In this document: piece by piece, positions 11,375 through 18,753 of the stretch
How positions within the stretch are numbered: the first letter of the stretch is position 1
Layout: the number at the start of each line of letters is the position of its first letter
From: Ottowia oryzae
GTDB taxonomy: Bacteria > Pseudomonadota > Gammaproteobacteria > Burkholderiales > Burkholderiaceae_C
Assembly: GCF_003008535.1 (NCBI RefSeq)
Contig: NZ_CP027666.1
Coordinates: 3,089,501 to 3,153,500 of the forward strand
Direction: 5' to 3'
DNA length: 64,000 nucleotides
Notes under the pieces: model-generated
What the model saw: the letters and a program-made list of their open reading frames with translations, nothing else
The model's database searches: none
Told to the model about the DNA's origin: nothing
Program-made: the position numbers and the translations under genes

Positions 11375-11965
11375 TCAGCGCTTGGCCGGCGCCTTCATGC
11401 CAAGCTGATCGGCAGGCACAACGCCGCCGCAGTCGGCGCTGACAAAGCGCATCTCCGACTCACTCTGCATGCTTTGCTTGCCCTGGCGGCCGGTGGTGAC
11501 CATCTCCATGCGCGTCACCACGCGGTTGCTGGCCACTTCCGACTGGCCCTTGCCTTTGACGGTATTGCCGTCCTGCTGGCAGCTGAACTCGTACTGCGTG
11601 ACGTTGCCTTCGCGCTTGACCGTAGGCGGCTGGCACTTGGCGTCGGTCGGCATCTTAGGCGCCTCTTGCGCCGCCATGGCTGGGCTGATGCACAGCCGGT
11701 GCGCGCCTGCCGGGCCAGCGCCGGCGCCACCCATGGCGGCCTCCATCTGCTTGCGCTGCTCGGGCGTCAGCTTGGCCATGGCGGCCTTCATCTGTTCGGC
11801 AGCGGCGGCCATCTGGGCGGTTTGGTCCACGCCGTTGACCACTTGCTTGGTCATGCGCAGCTCCCAAAGGCCTGGCTTGATGGACTGCGCCTGTGCCTGC
11901 GCGTGGCCGGCCGTCAGTGCAGCAGCGACTGCCCACAGGCACATGGCGGGGTGATTGAGTTTCAT
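11375..11965 (-). CDS. DUF3617 domain-containing exported protein
   Basis: A 196-residue protein with a cleavable signal peptide (a hydrophobic core A-V-A-A-A-L-T-A-G, then A-Q-A-Q) and a mature part beginning S-I-K-P-G-L-W-E-L-R, the hallmark of DUF3617. Four cysteines (C-I-S, K-C-Q, S-C-Q and D-C-G) could form disulphides in the periplasm. A strong GGAGGG site 7 bases before ATG 11965 fixes the start, and the frame upstream to 12301 is spurious. The function of the family is unknown. It is divergent from trhP across a region of about 160 bases. Confidence 0.85.
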   Translation of the reverse strand: MKLNHPAMCLWAVAAALTAGHAQAQAQSIKPGLWELRMTKQVVNGVDQTAQMAAAAEQMKAAMAKLTPEQRKQMEAAMGGAGAGPAGAHRLCISPAMAAQEAPKMPTDAKCQPPTVKREGNVTQYEFSCQQDGNTVKGKGQSEVASNRVVTRMEMVTTGRQGKQSMQSESEMRFVSADCGGVVPADQLGMKAPAKR

Positions 11966-12129
11966 GGTCTTCCCTCCGAATTGGAAGTGGCGATGGTAGG
12001 CCCGCAAGGCCACGGTGGCTATCCATGGGCCGCGCATTTGCGGCTTGATTGGCAGCGCGGGGCCTATGGAAAGCCCCAACATCCCCAAAAGCCGGCACGC
12101 CGAACGCCAAAAAGGGACAATACGCCCCC

Positions 12130-13542
12130 ATGAAAGCCCCCGAATTGCTGCTGCCGGCCGGCAGCCTCGACAAGATGCGCGCCGCCTACGACTTCGGCGC
12201 CGACGCCGTGTACGCAGGCCAGCCGCGCTACAGCCTGCGCGCGCGCAACAACGAATTCCGCCTGGAGCAACTCGCCGAAGGCATTGCCGAGGCGCACGCA
12301 CGGGGCAAAAAGCTGTTTGTCACCAGCAACCTGATCGCCCACAACGACAAGGTGCGCACCTACCTGCGTGATTTGCAGCCGGTGGTCGAGCTCAAGCCCC
12401 ACGCGCTGATCATGGCCGACGCGGGTCTGATCATGCTGGTGCGCGAGCAGATGGAAAAAGGCCTGTGGCCGCACGTGCCGATCCACCTGTCGGTGCAGGC
12501 CAACAGCACCAACTGGGCCGCGGTGAAGTTCTGGCAGCGCGCGGGCGTCGAGCGGATCATCCTTTCGCGCGAACTGAGCCTGGCCGAGGTGGAGCAGATC
12601 CGCAACGAATGCCCCGACATCGAGCTGGAAGTGTTCGTGCACGGCGCGCTGTGCATCGCCTATTCGGGCCGCTGCCTGCTGTCGGGCTACTTCAACCGGC
12701 GCGACCCTAACCAGGGCACCTGCACCAACGCGTGCCGCTGGAACTACAAGACCGTGGACGCCGATGTAGACCCCAATACGGGCGAAGCCCTGGCGCGCGG
12801 CGAGCGGCTGGACGGCTTCAGCTTCGGCGCCGAGGCTGAGCGCGCTGAGCAGGCCGCGCTGGGCGGCGAATCCACCTGCGGCAATGGCCAGCGCCACCCG
12901 TCGGCCGACAAGGTGTACCTGATCGAGGAAGAAGGCCGCCCCGGCCAGCTGATGCCGATCATGGAGGACGAGCACGGCACCTACATCATGAACAGCAAGG
13001 ATTTGCGCGCGGTGGAGCTGGTCGAGAAGCTGACCAAGATCGGCGTGGATTCGCTCAAGATCGAAGGCCGCACCAAGAGCCTGTACTACGTGGCCCGCAC
13101 CGCGCAAACGTACCGCCGCGCCATCGACGACGCGGTGGCTGGCCGTCCCTTCAACCCCGCGCTGATCACCGAGCTGGAAGGCCTGGCCAACCGCGGCTAC
13201 ACCAGCGGCTTTCTGGAGCGGCGCCCCGCCAACGACTACCAGAACTACGAAACCGGCCATTCCGTGGCCACACGCAGCCAGTTCGTGGGCGAAGTCAAAG
13301 CCGTGCAGGACGGCTGGGCAGAAGTGGAAACCAAGAACCGATTCGCCGTGGGCGACTGGATCGAGATCATCCATCCCCAGGGCAACCGCACCGTGCGCCT
13401 GGACGTCATGAAGAACGCCGACGGCCAGGCGATCGAAGTGGCCGCGGGCAACCCGCTGCGCGTGTGGATTCCGGTGGACGGCCCGGCAGAGCACGCGTTG
13501 ATCGCCCGCCTGCACCAGGCGCCGACGGCCGAAACGGTATAG
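12130..13542 (+). CDS. trhP: U32-family tRNA hydroxylation protein TrhP (YegQ)
   Basis: A peptidase-U32-type protein of 470 residues. In E. coli, TrhP works in 5-hydroxyuridine formation at tRNA position 34 with prephenate as cofactor. The sequence has the N-terminal barrel (E-L-L-L-P-A-G-S-L), the U32 signature V-H-G-A-L-C-I-A-Y-S-G-R-C and the following cysteine-rich G-T-C-T-N-A-C-R-W. A conserved D-E-H-G-T-Y-I-M-N-S-K-D block comes next, then a C-terminal beta domain. An insertion of about 40 residues (near 220-265) precedes that block. The start ATG 12130 comes only 8 bases after GACAAT and has no Shine-Dalgarno sequence. Confidence 0.9.
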   Translation: MKAPELLLPAGSLDKMRAAYDFGADAVYAGQPRYSLRARNNEFRLEQLAEGIAEAHARGKKLFVTSNLIAHNDKVRTYLRDLQPVVELKPHALIMADAGLIMLVREQMEKGLWPHVPIHLSVQANSTNWAAVKFWQRAGVERIILSRELSLAEVEQIRNECPDIELEVFVHGALCIAYSGRCLLSGYFNRRDPNQGTCTNACRWNYKTVDADVDPNTGEALARGERLDGFSFGAEAERAEQAALGGESTCGNGQRHPSADKVYLIEEEGRPGQLMPIMEDEHGTYIMNSKDLRAVELVEKLTKIGVDSLKIEGRTKSLYYVARTAQTYRRAIDDAVAGRPFNPALITELEGLANRGYTSGFLERRPANDYQNYETGHSVATRSQFVGEVKAVQDGWAEVETKNRFAVGDWIEIIHPQGNRTVRLDVMKNADGQAIEVAAGNPLRVWIPVDGPAEHALIARLHQAPTAETV

Positions 13543-13861
13543 ATAGCAGGCAAATGTGCCTCCAGCGCAGGCTTAACCAGCGCTGGAAGCTATCTATTTC
13601 ATAGTATTTCGCAACCCTCGTCGTGCGGCGGACATGCGTATCCGCCCTGCACAGGCGGACACGCTTGGCCACGGTGCGCCGTGGCGTGGCAGTGCCATGC
13701 GATGCGCATTCCCGTGACGGATTCGTGGGCTGATGCGCGCATAGCCGACGCGCTGCGGCCAAACCGCCGCCGCGTTGCTTACACTTTGGGATTACTTTCC
13801 GATCTTGCGCGGCGTGCCCGACTGAAACGTGGCCGCCAACCAGGTCTGATCCCCACCCTGC
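13543..13861. other. Gene-free stretch after trhP
   Basis: Contains R1 copy 5 directly behind the trhP stop codon. The rest shows no recognisable gene; a promoter for the zinc-ribbon gene may lie near 13770-13850. Confidence 0.45.
13554..13603 (+). repeat. R1 palindromic repeat, copy 5 (intergenic)
   Basis: Orientation +: TGCCTCCAGCGC, spacer, CCAGCGCTGGAAGCTATC, then TATTTCATAG. One of the most complete copies, 11 bases after the trhP stop. Confidence 0.85.
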
Positions 13862-14713
13862 ATGTCGCTGATTTGCCCCCGATGTGGCGCCGAAAACCGG
13901 CCCCACGCCAAGTTCTGCCTGAAGTGCGCGAAGCAGCTGGTCGTGCTCAATCCCGCCGAAGCGGAAGCCGCACGCGGCTCGCGCCGGCGCCAACGTCGTC
14001 GCCATAAAGAAGCGCAGGCGCGCGCTGCGGCAGCGGGCCGGACCCGGCCAGACAACCGCTGGCTGGTGGGCAGTGTGGCGGGCGCGCTGGTGTTGGTCAC
14101 CGCCGTGTGGTGGGGCATGCGCAGTTCTGCGCCCTCGGGGCCGGCGGCGGGGGTCACACCGCCTGGCGGTTTGGCCTACGGCGAAAGCACCGCCCGCGCT
14201 CCGTCTGAGTCGGCACCAGCCGCAGCGGCGGCTGCAGGTGAAGCGCCGCGCCCCGTAGCCAACGCGGCTCCGGAAGTCGCCGGCTCGGCCGCCGTGCTGA
14301 CGGCTGCCGCGGCGGCATCGGCTGCGTTGAACACTGCGCCCGTCGCCGCCAGCAAGGCCGCAGACGCCGCGCCACACGCCAACGCGGCACCCACGCCAGC
14401 GCAGGCTGCGCCCAAGGCTGCGGCACGCCCTGGCAAGGCACCGACGGACAAGGCCCACGCGGATCGTTCACGCGCCAACGCAGAGAAATCGGCAGGCACC
14501 GCAGCGCCCACGCCATCGGCGCCAAGCCCTACAACGCCGCCCCCCACGGCGCCCGCGCCTGTCGCCGCCAGCCTGTGCAGCGACCGCGCGTTCATCGGGC
14601 GTGCCGTCTGTTTGCAGTCGGAATGCAGCAAACCCGCGCTGCGCCAGCACCCCAGCTGCGTGCGCATGCGCGAGCAGCAAGAAGCCCTGAGAAACGGAAG
14701 CGGCGGCGGTTGA
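13862..14713 (+). CDS. Zinc-ribbon, single-pass membrane protein with Ala/Pro-rich periplasmic part
   Basis: A 283-residue protein of unknown function. An N-terminal zinc ribbon (C5-x2-C8 and C19-x2-C22) is followed by a basic stretch (about 37-50, R-R-R-Q-R-R-R) and one membrane helix (67-86). A long Ala/Pro/Thr-rich low-complexity region (about 90-235) leads to a C-terminal segment with several cysteines (C-S-D-R-A-F, V-C-L-Q-S-E-C, S-C-V-R). By the positive-inside rule, the ribbon is cytoplasmic and the low-complexity arm periplasmic. Similar architectures occur in uncharacterised Burkholderiales proteins. No operon partner is evident. Confidence 0.7.
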   Translation: MSLICPRCGAENRPHAKFCLKCAKQLVVLNPAEAEAARGSRRRQRRRHKEAQARAAAAGRTRPDNRWLVGSVAGALVLVTAVWWGMRSSAPSGPAAGVTPPGGLAYGESTARAPSESAPAAAAAAGEAPRPVANAAPEVAGSAAVLTAAAAASAALNTAPVAASKAADAAPHANAAPTPAQAAPKAAARPGKAPTDKAHADRSRANAEKSAGTAAPTPSAPSPTTPPPTAPAPVAASLCSDRAFIGRAVCLQSECSKPALRQHPSCVRMREQQEALRNGSGGG

Positions 14714-15066
14714 GCGGCTGACGAGCGATTGGGCGCAGGCAATCCTGAATCGGCTGCGCCTGCTCAACCCGCGCCCGTCGCGTCATTCGGTGCCGGCTTC
14801 AGGCGATGGCGCCGTGCGAATCAATTGCCGTGTGGCCAGTACGAAGGACGTGTCGCTCGCCGCCCCTAACCCAGCCGAAGGAAGACACGGCTGATCAGCG
14901 CGCGTGCCGCGCGGTGGTTGCTCTCCCCCTGAACCCGCCAATCGTGCAACGCCGCAGTCCGTGCCTGCCCGAGGATGCTCCGAATCGCCTCAAAGCAGCT
15001 CGGACCATGAATCGCCCAAAAAAAAAGCGGTGGCCAACGCCACCGCTCTGACACAGCGCGCCCCGC
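14714..15066. other. Gene-free stretch between zinc-ribbon gene and ppiD
   Basis: Two convergent transcripts end here. The only clear element is the ppiD terminator at 15018-15048. No credible small gene was seen. Confidence 0.5.
15018..15048 (-). terminator. Rho-independent terminator of ppiD
   Basis: On the minus strand an AGCGGTGGC/GCCACCGCT stem with a 4-base loop (stem 15026-15034 and 15039-15047) is followed by nine T residues (the A run at 15018-15026). Confidence 0.9.
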
Positions 15067-17049
15067 TTAGCGAGACGCCGCCGCAGCAGCAGGCGCTGCC
15101 GCAGCGCCCGAGCCGCCCGCAGTTGGCGTCAGGGTGGCCGCTGGTTCGGGCACCAGAATCTTCGCTTTGTACTTGGCCTTCAGGGTGTCGTAGTAGCTGA
15201 CGGTTTCTGCCATGCCCCACAGCTGTTCGTAGCGCGACAGGTTTTGCTGGTTGTCTTCCTTCGTCATGGCCGCACGCGGGACGACCTTGTCGACGCGGGC
15301 AATCACAAAGCCCTCCGCACCCAGGTTAACGCCAATCAGCTTGGGCAGCTTCTTCGGATCGGCGCGCAGCGCAGCATCGACCAAGGCGGGCGATTGCCCA
15401 GCGGGGTCATCGCGCGAAATGGTGACCACCTTGGTCAACTCAGGCGTGGCCGATTCCGGCTTGGCTTCCCACGCCTTCACCTTCTCCTGCCCGGCTTTGA
15501 GCGCCTGTTCGGTGCCTTTTTGCGCAACGTAGGCAGCACGAACTTCGTTTTTCACTTCCGCAAAAGGCTTGGCGTGCGCGGGCGAATAGCTCACTACGCG
15601 GCCGGAGGCCAGTTCGTTGGAGCCTAGATCCATTGCCTCGGTGTTGCGCTTTTTGTCGAGTGAATCCGCGCTGAACAGCGCTGCGAGAAAGTTCGCGTTG
15701 GCCAGCGGGCCGGACGCGCCTGCCGCTGGCGCGCGCGTCACGTTGTCTGCCGTCTGCACGGACAACTTCAATTTGTCGGCGGTGGGCTTCAAGCTGTCGG
15801 CTTGCTCATACACACCGTTGCGGAATTCTTCGGCCAACTCGCCAAAGCGCTTCTGGGCTTCCTGGGTGCGGTATTGGTCCTCCAGCTTGGCGCGCGCCTG
15901 CTCGAAGGGGGGCACACCCGAAGCCTTGATTTCGGTCAGGCGAACGATGTGGTAGCCGAAATCGCTCTCGATCACGTCGCTGATGTCGCCCGCCTTGGCC
16001 AGGGCAAAGGTGGCTTTGGCAATCGCCGGGTCGGTGCCGCGGTCGTTACGGAAAAAGCCCAGGTCACCGCCGCTGGGCGCGCTGATGTCGTCCTGCGAGG
16101 ACTTGCGCGCCACATCGGCAAACGTATCAGGGGCTTTGCGCAGCGATGCCAGCAAGGCTTCGGCCGTGGCCTTGGCTTTCTGGCGATCGGCTGCCGGCGC
16201 ATCCTTGGGCGCGGCGATCAGGATGTGGGCAGCGCGCCGTTGCTCAGGCTCGCCCAACTGGGCGCTGTTCTGCTCGTAGTACTTGCGCAGATCTTGCTCG
16301 TTGACTTCGATCGACTTTTTGATGCGGTCGAGGTCGAGCACCATGTACTCGACGCGGGCGGAATCGGGTGCCTGGTAACGCGCCAGATTGGCTTTGTAGA
16401 ACGCGTCCAACTCGGCATCGGTCGGGTTGATCTTGGCGGCGTAGTCGGCGGCGCTGAGCTTCAGGAGGCGGACTTCACGGCGCTCGAGAAAGGCGTTCAT
16501 CGCCACGTCGGCTTCGGCCTGCGTCGAAAAGCTTGTGTTCGCCACGGCGCCCAGAACCTGCTGCACCGACAAGTCGCCGCGCACGCGCGCTTCGAATTGC
16601 TCGGGCGTCATGCCTTGCAGGGCCAGCAAGCGCCGGTACTCGTCCATGTTCAAGCTGCCGTCGGCGCGGCGCAGCGCGGCGATGCTGCTGTCGTTTTGCA
16701 AGTAGGCCGCCAGACTCGCATCACTGACCGTGAGGTGCTCGTCCGCCGCCGCCGCGGCCAGCACACGTTCGCGCACCAATTGCTGCAGCGATGCGTACTT
16801 GATCTGCGGCGAATCCAACAGGTTCAGGTCCACGCTGGGGTTGCTGGCGCGCAGGCGATCCACGTCCTGGCGATGCGCGTTGTCCCATTCGGTCTGTGTG
16901 ATGGCCTTGCCGTTGACCGTGGCCACCTTGGCGGTGGCATCGCTCATGCGCGTGTACCCATCAATGCCAAAGAGCACAAACGAAGGGATGATCAGCAAGA
17001 ACAGCACCACCATCAGCAGCTTGGTGTGTTTGCGGACGATATCGAACAT
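15067..17049 (-). CDS. ppiD: Peptidyl-prolyl cis-trans isomerase D (periplasmic chaperone)
   Basis: An inner-membrane-anchored periplasmic folding factor of 660 residues. The short cytoplasmic N-terminus (M-F-D-I-V-R-K-H) and one membrane helix (about 10-31) are followed by a SurA-like chaperone region. A single parvulin domain (about 270-372) comes next, with A-H-I-L-I, G-G-D-L-G-F-F and Y-H-I-V-R, then a C-terminal SurA-like lobe and an Ala-rich tail. The order hupB, tRNA-Val, ppiD on one strand matches the widespread hupB-ppiD neighbourhood, with a tRNA placed between. It ends with its own terminator. Confidence 0.94.
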   Translation of the reverse strand: MFDIVRKHTKLLMVVLFLLIIPSFVLFGIDGYTRMSDATAKVATVNGKAITQTEWDNAHRQDVDRLRASNPSVDLNLLDSPQIKYASLQQLVRERVLAAAAADEHLTVSDASLAAYLQNDSSIAALRRADGSLNMDEYRRLLALQGMTPEQFEARVRGDLSVQQVLGAVANTSFSTQAEADVAMNAFLERREVRLLKLSAADYAAKINPTDAELDAFYKANLARYQAPDSARVEYMVLDLDRIKKSIEVNEQDLRKYYEQNSAQLGEPEQRRAAHILIAAPKDAPAADRQKAKATAEALLASLRKAPDTFADVARKSSQDDISAPSGGDLGFFRNDRGTDPAIAKATFALAKAGDISDVIESDFGYHIVRLTEIKASGVPPFEQARAKLEDQYRTQEAQKRFGELAEEFRNGVYEQADSLKPTADKLKLSVQTADNVTRAPAAGASGPLANANFLAALFSADSLDKKRNTEAMDLGSNELASGRVVSYSPAHAKPFAEVKNEVRAAYVAQKGTEQALKAGQEKVKAWEAKPESATPELTKVVTISRDDPAGQSPALVDAALRADPKKLPKLIGVNLGAEGFVIARVDKVVPRAAMTKEDNQQNLSRYEQLWGMAETVSYYDTLKAKYKAKILVPEPAATLTPTAGGSGAAAAPAAAAASR

Positions 17050-17080
17050 GCGCGAGACTCTCTCGGATAGATCTGGGAAC

Positions 17081-17110
17081 AGAAAAAAAGGCGAACCGGG
17101 GTTCGCCTTT
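17081..17110 (-). terminator. Rho-independent terminator after tRNA-Val
   Basis: AAAGGCGAAC (17087-17096), loop CGGG, GTTCGCCTTT (17101-17110). The A run to the left is a T run on the minus strand, so it ends the hupB/tRNA-Val transcript before ppiD. Confidence 0.85.
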
Positions 17111-17118
17111 ACGTCACT

Positions 17119-17194
17119 TGGTGGGTGCTGACGGGGTCGAACCGCCGACCTACGCCTTGTAAGGGCGCCGCTCTACCAACTGAGCTAAGCACCC
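17119..17194 (-). tRNA. tRNA-Val (anticodon TAC)
   Basis: On the minus strand GGGTGCT (17194-17188) pairs with AGCACCC (17129-17123). Discriminator A and an encoded CCA (17121-17119) follow. The anticodon loop is CTTACAA, giving TAC, and the T-arm contains GGTTCGACC. It lies 20 bases after hupB on the same strand. Confidence 0.96.
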
Positions 17195-17214
17195 CACCTG
17201 AAACGGTGTATCAA

Positions 17215-17487
17215 TCAGTTCAGCGCGTCTTTCAGCGCCTTGCCGGGACGGAACTTGGGCACCTTGGCAGCCTTGATTTTAATCGTAGCGCCGGTGCGGG
17301 GGTTGCGGCCCGAGCGCGCGGCGCGTTTGCCGACCGCAAACGTGCCAAAGCCCACCAGCGATACGGCGCCACCCTTGCGCAGCGTGGTCTTAACGGCACC
17401 GATGGTCGCCTCCAGCGCGCGAGTGGCTGCAGCTTTGGAGATGTCGGCGTTCTTGGCGATGTGTTCGATCAGCTCGGTTTTGTTCAC
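17215..17487 (-). CDS. hupB: Nucleoid DNA-binding protein HU
   Basis: A 90-residue histone-like protein that bends and compacts DNA. It begins M-N-K-T-E-L-I, and the DNA-binding arm shows the conserved G-R-N-P-R-T-G motif at about 61-67. The G-F-G-T-F motif (47-51) and C-terminal F-R-P-G-K-A-L-K fit HU exactly. A purine-rich AAGAGGGGC site precedes ATG 17487. It is probably co-transcribed with tRNA-Val. A 16-bp perfect palindrome lies 186 bases upstream. Confidence 0.97.
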   Translation of the reverse strand: MNKTELIEHIAKNADISKAAATRALEATIGAVKTTLRKGGAVSLVGFGTFAVGKRAARSGRNPRTGATIKIKAAKVPKFRPGKALKDALN

Positions 17488-17971
17488 GAAGGTGCCCCTC
17501 TTTCAAGAATTTATCCAGTGCCCGGAAAACGATGTCGGACTGCCCGAAAACTCGGTCAGCCCGCTTCATAAGGTAGGCGGCGGCGGGTGTCAACGCAAAC
17601 CCGCAATGGCCGTCATCGACGTGCGCGCATAGCGCGGTCACGTCGGCCCCTGTCCGGCGAGCGTTGCATTCTAGTCCCAATTGGGACTCGCCAACCCGTA
17701 TCTGACCGGCTTGTGCGCAAGCGCAACATGGCGCATGCCAAGGTGGGCTGGTGTGTGACGTATCCGCCAGTTTTGCGGCATTTTGGCCCGCCGGAAAAGC
17801 CTTTGCCCTCGGCGGCGATGGACAGCCGCTCGCCATTTCGCCAAGCGCGGACGGGCCAGCTCAATGCTCGGCGGTCCGAGCCATCGCCACAGCCAGCTGA
17901 ACAAGAGGACGTGAACAGCCCCGCCTGGACGGCTTAGCCGCGCACTGAAGCACCCGTATCCGCTAGCCGAT
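17488..17971. other. Gene-free stretch between hupB and pgsA
   Basis: About 480 bases with no credible gene. It carries the upstream region of hupB, including the palindrome at 17673-17688. The lon gene often found before hupB in other proteobacteria is not here. Confidence 0.5.
17673..17688. promoter_or_regulatory. Perfect 16-bp palindrome upstream of hupB
   Basis: AGTCCCAATTGGGACT is perfectly self-complementary, in a gene-free region 186 bases before the hupB start. It is short and has no T run, so it looks more like an operator than a terminator. Confidence 0.5.
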
Positions 17972-18538
17972 CTACTTGGCGTGCGCACGAATGTCTGGCA
18001 GCGCCTTCTGCAGGTAATACACCATCGACCAGACCGTGAGTACGGCAGCGATCCAGATCAGCACAAGGCCCCATGCGCGCGTGTCGACCACGCCCAACAG
18101 CGTGCCGTCGTACAGCAAGAACGGAATGGCCACCATCTGCACCGTGGTCTTGAGCTTGCCCAGCATGTGCACCGCGACGCTGCGGCTGGCGCCGATCTTG
18201 GCCATCCACTCGCGAAGGGCCGAGATGGCGATTTCACGGCCGATGATGATCAGCGCAACGAAGACGTCGGCCCGCTGCAAGTGCACCAGCACCAGCAGCG
18301 ACGCGCACACCAAAAACTTGTCTGCCACCGGGTCCAGAAAGGCGCCGAAGGCGGAGGTCTGGTTCAGTCGCCGAGCGAGAAAGCCGTCCAGCCAGTCCGT
18401 CCAAGCGAAGACGATGAACATCACCGTGGCCACCAGGTTGGCGGTCTGGGGCGCCAAAGGCAGGTAAAACACCCCCACGATCAGCGGAATCGCGACGATG
18501 CGCGTCCAGGTCATGATGGTGGGCAGGGTGAAGAACAT
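17972..18538 (-). CDS. pgsA: CDP-diacylglycerol--glycerol-3-phosphate 3-phosphatidyltransferase
   Basis: A membrane enzyme that makes phosphatidylglycerol phosphate, the first committed step to phosphatidylglycerol and cardiolipin. It has 188 residues with several membrane helices. The CDP-alcohol phosphotransferase motif is complete: D-G-x2-A-R-x8-G-x3-D-x3-D (W-L-D-G-F-L-A-R-R to F-L-D-P-V-A-D). It follows uvrC on the same strand, a common pairing, separated by R1 copy 6. The start ATG 18538 is 7 bases after a CACAAT element, so it may have its own promoter. Confidence 0.95.
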   Translation of the reverse strand: MFFTLPTIMTWTRIVAIPLIVGVFYLPLAPQTANLVATVMFIVFAWTDWLDGFLARRLNQTSAFGAFLDPVADKFLVCASLLVLVHLQRADVFVALIIIGREIAISALREWMAKIGASRSVAVHMLGKLKTTVQMVAIPFLLYDGTLLGVVDTRAWGLVLIWIAAVLTVWSMVYYLQKALPDIRAHAK

Positions 18539-18607
18539 GGCGGCGATTGTGGCACGCCCGCCGCGCCAGCGTGGCGCAACGGCCGGCAGGCTGGATTGCT
18601 ACTCAAT

Positions 18608-18660
18608 CAATAGCTTAAAGCGCTGACTGCACCTGTGCTGGCAGCTGTTTTTTTTCAATA
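18608..18660 (+). repeat. R1 palindromic repeat, copy 6 (between pgsA and uvrC)
   Basis: Orientation +: a degenerate left arm (TAGCTTAAAGCGCTG) and a good right arm GTGCTGGCAGCTG with an eight-T run. As read leftwards, the T run is on the wrong side to end uvrC transcription. Confidence 0.65.
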
Positions 18661-18753
18661 AGAAAGCGCAGCCGATCGAATGGGTCTTCGCATCGAGTCG
18701 TGGCTCGCAGGCCAGCGAGGATGACGGGCTCAAGTCCGCGCGCTGACGCTGGG

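Noticed and set aside
12064..13515. A 483-residue - strand frame
   Set aside because: Antisense shadow of trhP.
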